A program made the translations under genes and the position numbers. The notes beneath the pieces were generated by a model. The model worked only from the letters and a program-made list of their open reading frames with translations. It searched no databases and was not told the origin of the DNA. Positions 36,217-43,584 of a stretch of DNA of 64,000 bases are shown here, piece after piece (the first letter of the stretch is position 1; every line of letters starts with the position of its first letter). This DNA comes from Phycisphaerales bacterium. Its GTDB lineage: Bacteria; Planctomycetota; Phycisphaerae; Phycisphaerales; SM1A02. The DNA lies in assembly GCA_029260575.1 (NCBI GenBank), contig JAJDDB010000020.1:1-64000 (forward strand), read 5' to 3'.

Positions 36217-38142
36217 GTGTCCGAAACCAAGCTGACCGACAAACTCAAAAACGTCTCGGAAAAAGACCGCAAGCAGATCGATCAGGCTCAGGAAATGCTC
36301 GGCCCCGATCCGAGCACAATGGGACTGCTCAAGAACTTCTTCTGGGGCAACTACCGCGAAGAGCTTGCCTTCCCCTATCCGCAACTCCAGCCCGAGGAAA
36401 CCGCACGCTGCGATCAGTTGCTTGCTGCACTTGATGAATACATGCGCAACGAGCATCCGCATGTCGAAATCGACAAGACCGAGGAAATCCCGGATTGGGC
36501 AATCAAACGCCTGTTCAAACTCGGCGTCATGGGCATGATCATCCCCAGGGAGTACGGCGGCGGCGGCTTCAGCATCACCAGTTACAACCGCGTCCTCTCA
36601 CGCATCGGCGAGACGTGCGGCTCCACAGCAGTCATGGTCTCCGCGCACCAGTCCATCGGCTGCGGCGCGATCAACCTCTTCGGCACCGATGAACAAAAGA
36701 AGCGCTACCTGCCGCGCATGGCAACGGACATGCTCAGCGCGTTCTGTCTCAGCGAACCAAACGTCGGCTGCGATGCCGGCGGACAGGAAACTCACTGCGA
36801 ACTCAGCGCAGACGGCACACATTACATTCTCAATGGCGAGAAGAAGTGGGCGACAAGCGGTGCGATGTCCGGCCTGTTCACGGTCATGGCCAAACAGAAA
36901 ATGCCGGATGGCAAGGAGCGCATCACCGCGCTCATCTGCACGCCGGACATGCCGGGCATTGACATCTTCAGCAGAAACCGCAGCAAATGCGGCATCCGAG
37001 GAACCTGGCAGGCGCGCATCCGTTACACCAACGTCAAAGTGCCTCGCGAAAACCTGCTGCACAAAGAAGGCAAGGGACTCAACGTCGCATTGACGTGCCT
37101 GAACTACGGCAGATGCACGCTCTCCGCCGGCATGGTCGGCGCGGGCAAGGCTGCATACGAACAGGCTGTCAAATGGGTGCAATACCGCCACCAGTTCGAT
37201 CGGGCGCTGTTCGAGTTTGAACTCGTACAGGAAAAAGTTGCGTGGATGGCTGCGTATGTCTACGCAATGGAAGCCATGCTCTACATGACCTGCGGCATTG
37301 TCGATCGTGATGATGAAGACATCATGCTCGAAACCGCAGCGTGCAAAGTCTTCTGCTCCGAATACGGCTTCTGGACCACCGACCACGCTCTGCAGATCAT
37401 GGGCGGCGAAGGGTACATGACCGAAAACCTCGTCGAGCGCCTCTGGCGCGACAGCCGCATCAACCGAATCGTCGAGGGTGCAAATGAAGTCATGCACAAC
37501 TTCATCTTTGCCTACGGCTCCAAGCAACTCGGCGAATACATGATCGGCGTGAAGGAAAAACCATTCTCAAATATCGGCGCAGCACTGCGCATCGGCGCAG
37601 AACTCTTCCTGGGTATGAAACGACCCAAACCCAGCATCACCAGGGTGCACCCCAAACTCACGCCGCTCAGTGATCGCCTTGAAAAACTCGTGCAGCGGTT
37701 CAGCCATAAAGTCAAACTCATGTTCAAGGAACACGAAGAGCGACTCATCACCCGCCAGACCATTCAGGCCCGCCTCAGTTGGACTGCTGTCTGGCTGTAC
37801 GCAATGACATGCACGCTGTCAAAGATCGACGCCTCCGTGCGCAGCGGAGTCAACGGCACCGAGCTTTCCGATGAAATGACGCTCGCCGAACACGTCTTCA
37901 ACGTCGGCGAGAACTTCATCAACGAACAGCTTCGCGGTCTTCGACATCATGCCGACGCCATGATCAACGCTGCGGCGGACGTCGCCAGCCGGCACATGGA
38001 TTCCAAACCGAATTCCGATTACGTTATTGCGGAAAAGACGCCCAACGACGAAGCCCGCGGAACCGGTCGAGAACAGGACCAGACGCATATCAATCAGTTC
38101 GGTTCAGGATCGCTGGTCAACCCGCAGGACGTGCCGGCGTAG
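36217..38142 (+). CDS. Acyl-CoA dehydrogenase family protein, long C-terminal extension
   Basis: An FAD enzyme that desaturates acyl-CoA; 641 residues, well above the usual 380-400, so it belongs to the VLCAD-like long type. Core motifs: FKLGVMGMIIPREYGGGGF, FCLSEPNVGCDAGG, NGEKKWATSG, and the catalytic Glu in NRIVEGANEVMHNF. The roughly 180-residue extension after about 440 is helical. GTG 36217 has AAGGAG 9 nt upstream; the frame is open to 36109 without a site. An out-of-frame ATG at 36208 lies between site and GTG and could mislead gene callers. Confidence 0.9.
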   Translation: MSETKLTDKLKNVSEKDRKQIDQAQEMLGPDPSTMGLLKNFFWGNYREELAFPYPQLQPEETARCDQLLAALDEYMRNEHPHVEIDKTEEIPDWAIKRLFKLGVMGMIIPREYGGGGFSITSYNRVLSRIGETCGSTAVMVSAHQSIGCGAINLFGTDEQKKRYLPRMATDMLSAFCLSEPNVGCDAGGQETHCELSADGTHYILNGEKKWATSGAMSGLFTVMAKQKMPDGKERITALICTPDMPGIDIFSRNRSKCGIRGTWQARIRYTNVKVPRENLLHKEGKGLNVALTCLNYGRCTLSAGMVGAGKAAYEQAVKWVQYRHQFDRALFEFELVQEKVAWMAAYVYAMEAMLYMTCGIVDRDDEDIMLETAACKVFCSEYGFWTTDHALQIMGGEGYMTENLVERLWRDSRINRIVEGANEVMHNFIFAYGSKQLGEYMIGVKEKPFSNIGAALRIGAELFLGMKRPKPSITRVHPKLTPLSDRLEKLVQRFSHKVKLMFKEHEERLITRQTIQARLSWTAVWLYAMTCTLSKIDASVRSGVNGTELSDEMTLAEHVFNVGENFINEQLRGLRHHADAMINAAADVASRHMDSKPNSDYVIAEKTPNDEARGTGREQDQTHINQFGSGSLVNPQDVPA

Positions 38143-38268
38143 TGTACAACGTAGCGACGGGTGGGAAACGAAGTCGCCCAGACAATCAAGCACGAGCGTT
38201 GCTTCAGTTGACGGCGCACCCATCGCCTTCGCTGTGAAACTTCGCCCGATTGAAAATGGACAACCGTT

Positions 38269-39354
38269 ATGAGGGATTGGGATCAGATGAACATCTTCGA
38301 GCAGATGACCGAACGTGATCATGAGCGCGTGTGCTTTTATCAAGATCGCGCAACCGGCCTCAGAGCCATCGTTGCCATCCACTCCACAGCATTAGGCAAC
38401 GCGCTCGGCGGAACCCGCCGCTGGCATTACACCACCGAAGCTGACGCCATCTACGACGTGCTGCGCCTTTCTGAAGGCATGACGTACAAAGCTGCCTGCG
38501 CCGGCCTGCCCATGGGCGGCGCTAAGAGTGTCATTCTGCTGCCGCAGCGCGGCCACGAAGCTACCGAAGCCGAAGCACGCGCTATGGGCCGCTTCGTCAA
38601 CAACTTCACCGGCCAATACATCGCCGCTGAAGACGTCGGCGTCAACACACAGTTCGTCGACTGGATGGCTCTGGAAACCAAGCACGTCATGGGCGGCGAA
38701 AAGGTTGCCATTGGCGGCGACCCCTCGCCATACACCGCAAAAGGTGTCTTCAACGCAATGAAAGCATGCCTTGCCCATCGTGGTGAAGCGGTCGATTTCA
38801 CCGGCAAGACCATCGCCATCCAGGGCGTTGGCTCCGTCGGCCACTACCTTGCCAAACTGCTCAGCGATGCCGGCGCACGCATCATCGTTGCTGATATCAA
38901 GGAAGGCAATCTCGATCGCGCACGTTCGATCAAAGGCGTCGAAATCACCGACACCGATTCGATCCTCTCTACTGAATGCGACATCCTCGCGCCGTGCGCC
39001 CTCGGCAGCGTCATCACCGGCTCCAACATCAGCACACTCAACACCCCAATCATCTGCGGCGCTGCCAACAACGTGCTGGAAGATCCCGATGAAGATGCGG
39101 TATTGCTCAACAACGCGGACATTCTGTATGCACCGGACTTTGTTGTAAACGCAGGCGGCCTCATCGAACTGGCCGGCCTGTACCTCGGCATGACCCGCCA
39201 GCAGCTCGATGAGAAGCACGATCACATCGAACAAACAACCGCACAGATTCTCACGGAAGCAAAGAGCCAAAGCTCAACGCACGCAGCAGCAATCGCAGTC
39301 GCCCTGCAGCGCATCAAAGCCGCAGCAGGCAAGGAGCAGGTGCACGCGCATTGA
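38269..39354 (+). CDS. Leucine/valine-type amino acid dehydrogenase
   Basis: A 361-residue NAD-dependent amino acid dehydrogenase of the Glu/Leu/Phe/Val family. The N-terminus MNIFEQMTERDHERVCFYQD and AIVAIHSTALGNALGGTRRW match Bacillus leucine dehydrogenase closely. The catalytic Lys pair lies in MTYKAACAGLPMGGAKSVI, a further conserved stretch is AAEDVGVN, and the Rossmann motif is IQGVGSVGHYLAKLL. The reaction deaminates branched-chain amino acids to oxo-acids, which fits the neighbouring acyl-CoA dehydrogenase and crotonase. Exact substrate preference cannot be read by eye. Confidence 0.92.
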   Translation: MRDWDQMNIFEQMTERDHERVCFYQDRATGLRAIVAIHSTALGNALGGTRRWHYTTEADAIYDVLRLSEGMTYKAACAGLPMGGAKSVILLPQRGHEATEAEARAMGRFVNNFTGQYIAAEDVGVNTQFVDWMALETKHVMGGEKVAIGGDPSPYTAKGVFNAMKACLAHRGEAVDFTGKTIAIQGVGSVGHYLAKLLSDAGARIIVADIKEGNLDRARSIKGVEITDTDSILSTECDILAPCALGSVITGSNISTLNTPIICGAANNVLEDPDEDAVLLNNADILYAPDFVVNAGGLIELAGLYLGMTRQQLDEKHDHIEQTTAQILTEAKSQSSTHAAAIAVALQRIKAAAGKEQVHAH

Positions 39355-39442
39355 TGAACCCCGCCCACCTGCCTGATGTGCTCACATCAAGCCCCCCATG
39401 CGATCGAGATACCCGAACGCATGGTGCATAGGATTGTGTGTG

Positions 39443-39763
39443 ATGAAACAGCGATTGACACCACAGCGAAAAAAGCAACTGAGCCTCGCAAAGGATCAGC
39501 GCAGCGCCTATGGCAACAATGACAAGGCAGCCCGCACCGGGGTGCGCCGCAAACGTGCGCTGAAGAACCGCAAGTATCGTCACAACATTCGAAACGCCAT
39601 TGCCAACCTGTTGACCAAAGCCTCCGATGCCCCCGAAGCTATCGACGAAGCCACCAGCAAGGTGCAGCGCAAAGAGTGGCGAAAATGGCGTGACATTCCG
39701 CTCGGCAAGGTGATTGAGGAAAAATTGAAAAGACGCAACCGAACAGGCCAGACACGCAAATGA
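39443..39763 (+). CDS. Small highly basic hypothetical protein
   Basis: A 106-residue, Lys/Arg-rich, predicted helical protein: MKQRLTPQRKKQLSLAKDQR at the start and IEEKLKRRNRTGQTRK at the end. I considered ribosomal protein S20, but its conserved N-terminal pattern is absent. The start RLTPQRKKxLSxxKDxR resembles a conserved hypothetical family seen in Planctomycetes. Probably nucleic-acid binding by charge only. Confidence 0.6.
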   Translation: MKQRLTPQRKKQLSLAKDQRSAYGNNDKAARTGVRRKRALKNRKYRHNIRNAIANLLTKASDAPEAIDEATSKVQRKEWRKWRDIPLGKVIEEKLKRRNRTGQTRK

Positions 39764-39992
39764 TCCAGATCGCGGTCATCTCCGGCTGCGATGCCCGCCC
39801 ACTGCTTTGATACATAGAAATAAAACCGCTCGCCGATCTTGTGCGTCCGCATCGTGCTGTACTCGATCGTCTTGACCCCCCGCAGGATCAGTATCCGGGG
39901 GCGGCATACGGTTGACGGATGGACAGTGCGAGCATGCTACAGTTCATCGACTCGACACCGTTGGGACTTCCCCTAAACGCTGGACTTGTCGC

Positions 39993-40478
39993 ATGACTCA
40001 ATGTCGAAAGTGCAAATATTCGCTGGAGGGATTGGACGGCGCAACCTGCCCGGAGTGCGGTTTTTCGAACTCACCTGATGCCATCTTCGACCTTGAGCGA
40101 CGCCGCAAGCGGCGAGAGACAGCAGTGGCTAGCACGATCATTGTGCTCATGGTTCTGACCTGCGCCTTCACTTCGCCGATCGGCTTCCTCAACGTCGGTT
40201 CGCCATTCGGTTACTACGGCGACTTGAACCGAACGAAGTGGCGCATCGACGCAATCGACGGCGTGGACGTCATTGATGTCAAGGCGAACTATGACCTCAC
40301 CGTCGAAGAAATGTTCTTCGAGGTGCTGATCGATGACACGCATCGCGCACGGATTGATATTGCCCAAGGCTCGATATGGCAGAAGTTTGCCGCCGTCGAT
40401 GCGTGGGAAGAGAATGTCCTGCCTGAGTTGCGAACATCCGGCAGTGATTCGAACGCCAGCAGACCGCAGACGGAATAA
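39993..40478 (+). CDS. Membrane protein with N-terminal zinc ribbon
   Basis: About 161 residues. The N-terminus is a zinc ribbon, CRKCKYSLEGLDGATCPEC, followed by an acidic/basic linker, one transmembrane helix (about 46-64) and an extracytoplasmic domain. The start at ATG 39993 puts the ribbon at residue 4; the longer frame is unsupported. A sibling of the C-terminal-ribbon protein at 33755. Function unknown. Confidence 0.65.
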   Translation: MTQCRKCKYSLEGLDGATCPECGFSNSPDAIFDLERRRKRRETAVASTIIVLMVLTCAFTSPIGFLNVGSPFGYYGDLNRTKWRIDAIDGVDVIDVKANYDLTVEEMFFEVLIDDTHRARIDIAQGSIWQKFAAVDAWEENVLPELRTSGSDSNASRPQTE

Positions 40479-40717
40479 CCCCCCACAGGTCCACGAGTCG
40501 CCTCAGGAGACTTGACGAATGGACCGGGCGAGCCAGAGGCAAGCCTCGACGCAATGCTGGAGCAGATTCAGTCGTAGCGATCAGCCGGAAAGTCGCCTCC
40601 TGAGGTAGATTTGCAACCTCGGGCGACTTGGCAACCAGCATGTCCGCCAAGATCGGTCAGCCTGAGTAGGGTGTTCAATTTGTTGTCTGTCTGGTGATCG
40701 TCGCGTACTCTCAGAGC

Positions 40718-41416
40718 ATGGCGAAGAAGCGCCCGAAGAAAAAAGTACAACCCAAGAAGAAGACGCGAGCTAAGCGTGAAAGCTTCGTTCAACGAAGCCG
40801 AGTTGGCGACTACGCATCGGATGATGATCTCAAGGGGCGGATCCCGGATGACATCCTCTCGATGTACGAGTGCCGCCAGTGGAAGCACGCTGGCGCAATC
40901 CTCGCCACTGATTTCCCGAAAGAATTGAGCGATATCGTTGCCGTCCTTCGAGAGATCAAGCTCAAGAAAAGCGTCATTATTTCCGGAGGCGGCGGAAAGA
41001 CGGAATATGCAAAATCAATTGATCGAGCATTTAAGTTGCTGGGTTGGATGCCAAAACGTTTCGACACCGCAATAGTCGTCGATCAGACCGAATTGGCAAG
41101 CCCTACCCACGAAGTTGATTGCGTGAAGGGGCGAATAGCACTCGAATTGGAATGGTCCAACAAGGACCCATTCTACGATCGTGATCTAAACAACTTCAGA
41201 TTGCTTTTCGAATTGCGCGTCATCAGCGTGGGTGTCATAATCACCAAGTCGGATGAACTTGCGGGACTCATGTCTGACCTTGGCGTATGGCGCAAGTATG
41301 GAACGACCACAACATGGATGTCGAAGCTACTGCCGCGCATTCGCGGTGGTGGTGGTGGCGGGTGTCCATTACTCGTCGTCGGTATTCGAAAGAGCGTTTA
41401 CGCGGAGGATGGATGA
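40718..41416 (+). CDS. Type II restriction endonuclease, BglII/BstYI-like
   Basis: A 232-residue protein: a very basic N-terminal tail (KKRPKKKVQPKKKTRAKR), then a domain with YECRQWKHAGAILATDFPKE and, at about residues 134-145, VDCVKGRIALELEWSNKDPF. That gives Asp-X8-Glu-X-Glu, the same spacing as Asp84/Glu93/Gln95 of BglII. The surrounding EVDCVKGRIALELEWSNKDP and DRDLNNFRLLFELR are strongly reminiscent of BglII/BstYI-family enzymes. It overlaps an adenine methyltransferase gene, completing a type II restriction-modification pair. Target probably contains GATC by family analogy, which is inference. Confidence 0.82.
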   Translation: MAKKRPKKKVQPKKKTRAKRESFVQRSRVGDYASDDDLKGRIPDDILSMYECRQWKHAGAILATDFPKELSDIVAVLREIKLKKSVIISGGGGKTEYAKSIDRAFKLLGWMPKRFDTAIVVDQTELASPTHEVDCVKGRIALELEWSNKDPFYDRDLNNFRLLFELRVISVGVIITKSDELAGLMSDLGVWRKYGTTTTWMSKLLPRIRGGGGGGCPLLVVGIRKSVYAEDG

Positions 41417-42069
41417 TGTCTTCAGAATTCTGCATCGACAGCGTTGGCATGGAATTGCTGACGAAGTACAAGAGAAAACGTTACAAGACAATTCTCGCTG
41501 ACCCGCCTTGGCGTTTCTCGAATCGCACCGGCAAGATGGCACCCGAGCACAAGCGATTGAGCCGCTATGAAACGATGTCAAATAAGGACATAATGAACCT
41601 GCCCGTTGGCGAAATCGCCGCGAATCAGTCGCACCTCTACCTGTGGGTGCCCAACGCGCTCATTCAGGAAGGCCTCGAAGTCATGCGGCGGTGGGGCTTC
41701 ACCTATAAGACCAATATCGTCTGGTACAAAGTTCGCAAAGATGGCGGACCCGATGGCCGCGGCGTCGGCTTCTATTTCCGCAACGTTACCGAACTCGTTC
41801 TCTTCGGCATTCGCGGCAAACTTCGCACCGAGCAACCGGGACGAAGTCAGACCAACATCGTCGTCACACGAAAACGGGCGCACTCCGTCAAGCCGGATGA
41901 ACTCTACAACATCATCGAGGATTGCAGCCCCGGTCCATATATGGAACTCTTCGCCAGGTTCAAACGCAAAGGATGGTCGAACTGGGGCAACGAAGCCAAT
42001 ATGAACGGCGAGCAGATCAAGGTACATCCCATGTACCGTGGGAATGGGACGAGTAACGGATCCCATTGA
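41413..42069 (+). CDS. MT-A70-family DNA N6-adenine methyltransferase
   Basis: About 218 residues. The catalytic DPPW is at residues 30-33 (TILADPPWRFSNRTG), followed by MNLPVGEIAANQSHLYLWVPN, GFTYKTNIVWYKV and the AdoMet-site-like NVTELVLFGIRGKLR, typical of the MT-A70 class (Ime4-like; M.MunI relatives). ATG 41413 overlaps the endonuclease stop; ATG 41416 has better spacing from GGAGG. Function: protects the host site of the partner nuclease. Confidence 0.88.
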   Translation: MMSSEFCIDSVGMELLTKYKRKRYKTILADPPWRFSNRTGKMAPEHKRLSRYETMSNKDIMNLPVGEIAANQSHLYLWVPNALIQEGLEVMRRWGFTYKTNIVWYKVRKDGGPDGRGVGFYFRNVTELVLFGIRGKLRTEQPGRSQTNIVVTRKRAHSVKPDELYNIIEDCSPGPYMELFARFKRKGWSNWGNEANMNGEQIKVHPMYRGNGTSNGSH

Positions 42070-42161
42070 GGCAAGTGTTTGGCCATGACGACCTTCTACC
42101 TCCTGTAGAACACCTCGTCGGTGTCGTGCGCGTCCCGCGTTTACGCAGCGTCCACGGCCAA

Positions 42162-42413
42162 GAAACGCACTTCCACGACCTAAAAACACCTCTCCATGCT
42201 CCGTACTCGCGCGTGGACGACTTGAAAACGCGCGGTTTCGTCGTAAAACTGCGCACTATCATCGCATAACTGCGCGTTTTCGCCATGTAAGCGCGCGCTT
42301 TCGCCGCATAACTGCGCGTTTTCGCCGTGAAAGCGCGCGTTTTCGCCGTGAAAGCGCGCGCTTTCGCCGCGTAACGGCGCGTTTCTATCGCAAAAACATC
42401 TCTTTCCATGAAG
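42162..42413. repeat. 21-nt tandem repeat array 1
   Basis: Exactly 21-nt units, the best eight at 42225-42392, built on AA(C/G)(T/C)GCGCG(T/C)TTTCGCC with decaying copies on both sides (at least 42162-42224 and 42393-42413). Each good unit can form a mini hairpin GCG-(T/C)TTT-CGC; one contains the perfect palindrome AAAGCGCGCGCTTT. There is no long unique spacer, so it is not CRISPR. The reverse strand happens to lack stops and would read as heptads (xF/YxAKxR), but the strand with the downstream gene is the likelier transcript. The array ends 115 bp before the gene at 42528. The rest of 42070-42527 has no gene. Confidence 0.88.
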
Positions 42414-42462
42414 TCGCCTTGCACTTGTGACGAACATGTGTGCATCACGCGGCTGGCAGGGC

Positions 42463-42479
42463 ATCGACTGTATGTCGAT
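42463..42479. promoter_or_regulatory. Inverted repeat between array 1 and its gene
   Basis: ATCGAC-N5-GTCGAT, a 6-bp dyad with 5-nt centre, 49 bp before the ATG. A second perfect palindrome, TACATATGTA, overlaps the leader at about 42,506-42,515. Either could be an operator or an RNA structure; no protein is known to bind. Confidence 0.35.
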
Positions 42480-42527
42480 TGCTCTCTCGCCGCATCTTCA
42501 ACACATACATATGTAGAGGACACACTC

Positions 42528-43214
42528 ATGGCGACCAACTTCATTCCGAGCCGTGAAGCGGACCTGCTGGCATGGGCCAACAACTTTGCCACGCTCATTA
42601 CCGCCGATCCGACCGCGTACGGCCTTGATGCCATTCAGGCGACGACCTTCAGCACCTATCGCGATGATTTTGCGACGGCGTACACGACCAGCGTGGAACC
42701 GACCACGCGCACGCCTCCCAGCATCGTCACCAAGCGCAACGCCAAGGCCGTGCTGATTCAGAATGCCCGGCTACTGGCCCGCATCGTGCAGGCTGATCCG
42801 AGCGTCACTGACACGCAGATTGCGGACCTTGGCCTGACTGTTCGTGATGATGAGCCGACGCCGGTTCCTGTGCCCGACGAAGCGCCTGCGATGGACATTG
42901 TGTCGGTGACCGGCAGGATCATCAGCCTGCGGTTGCACGATCCGAAATCCGCATCCAAGCGCGGCAAGCCCGCTGGTGTACAGGGTGCAACCGTTCTCAG
43001 TTTCGTCGGCGATGAAGCGCCTGCGGACATCGACGATTGGACTTTCGAAGGCAGTATCACACGAACCACGATCGATGTTGAAATCGCAGCGACCGTGCCC
43101 GGCGGTTCCAAGGTGTGGCTGACCGCGTTCTGGTTCAACCCGCGATTACAGTCCGGCCCCGCAGCAGCCCCGCTGAGCACACGCATCGGCGACGGCCTGT
43201 CACAAGCAGCGTAA
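42528..43214 (+). CDS. Array-associated hypothetical protein, family member 1
   Basis: A 228-residue protein. The N-terminal half is helical (about 1-115: FIPSREADLLAWANNFATL, KRNAKAVLIQNARLLARIVQ, ending LGLTVRDDEPTPVPVPDEAP). The C-terminal half is beta-rich (about 120-225) with KPAGVQGATVLSFVG and VWLTAFWFNPRLQSGP, like a fibronectin-III-type sandwich. GAGG stands 8 nt before ATG 42528. The same order of blocks recurs in the 320-residue protein at 58508-59470 (KPHGTVRLELFVELV; VVYWGRWADASGGVGPFSQ), and both are preceded by 21-nt arrays. Function unknown; no catalytic motif or signal peptide seen. Confidence 0.75.
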   Translation: MATNFIPSREADLLAWANNFATLITADPTAYGLDAIQATTFSTYRDDFATAYTTSVEPTTRTPPSIVTKRNAKAVLIQNARLLARIVQADPSVTDTQIADLGLTVRDDEPTPVPVPDEAPAMDIVSVTGRIISLRLHDPKSASKRGKPAGVQGATVLSFVGDEAPADIDDWTFEGSITRTTIDVEIAATVPGGSKVWLTAFWFNPRLQSGPAAAPLSTRIGDGLSQAA

Positions 43215-43352
43215 CCCCCGGAAGTGAAGAAAGAGGACACGCGTCAGAGGCCGGATGAAAGTCTGGTCTCTGGCTTTACTTGTCTCATCGCAGAGGGTTG
43301 AAAGCGAAACATCCGAACAGCCAAGATGCCAAACAGGATAAGGAATAGAACA

Positions 43353-43508
43353 ATGACGCAGACAAATACAAGTAAACAAGGCGGATTGTGGTTCGGCCCG
43401 CAGGACGAGGCCACTGAAAGCGAACCCGCGCAGCAGATTGAAGAACACGAGACGCTCGCTGAAGATGCAGATGCCGAAGTTGACTGCGAACCCGCGCAGG
43501 CAACGTAA
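43353..43508 (+). CDS. Small acidic ORF with GGLWFGP motif
   Basis: 51 residues, ATG 43353, AAGGAA 7-8 nt upstream. It begins MTQTNTSKQGGLWFGP and is then almost entirely acidic. The motif GGLWFGP is close to NGGLRFGPPPE in the C-terminal tail of the GNAT-like protein encoded next, suggesting a shared short element or an internal duplication. No family known. Confidence 0.5.
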   Translation: MTQTNTSKQGGLWFGPQDEATESEPAQQIEEHETLAEDADAEVDCEPAQAT

Positions 43509-43522
43509 GGCAGACTTCAAGT

Positions 43523-43555
43523 TCTCTCTGTGTCCTCTGTACCTCTGTGGTGAAT
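43523..43555 (+). repeat. Interspersed CTCTGTG-type short repeat, copy 1
   Basis: A degenerate 9-nt-periodic string (CTCTGTGTC-CTCTGTACC-TCTGTGGTGAA) in the gap between the small ORF and the GNAT gene. Similar strings occur at 45475, 48566, 54698 and 58476. Confidence 0.55.
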
Positions 43556-43584
43556 GTCTTCTTCTGGACCCCCGGAGTTCAGCC

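Noticed and set aside
39443-39763. Ribosomal protein S20
   Set aside because: Size and charge fit, but the S20 N-terminal pattern is absent.
42162-42413. CRISPR array
   Set aside because: The unit is only 21 nt, with no unique spacers of 25-40 nt and no cas genes nearby.
42017-42634. Long - strand open frame through array 1 with heptad repeats
   Set aside because: It exists because a 21-nt repeat without stop codons reads open in that frame; it overlaps the methyltransferase and array-gene ends and has no ribosome site.
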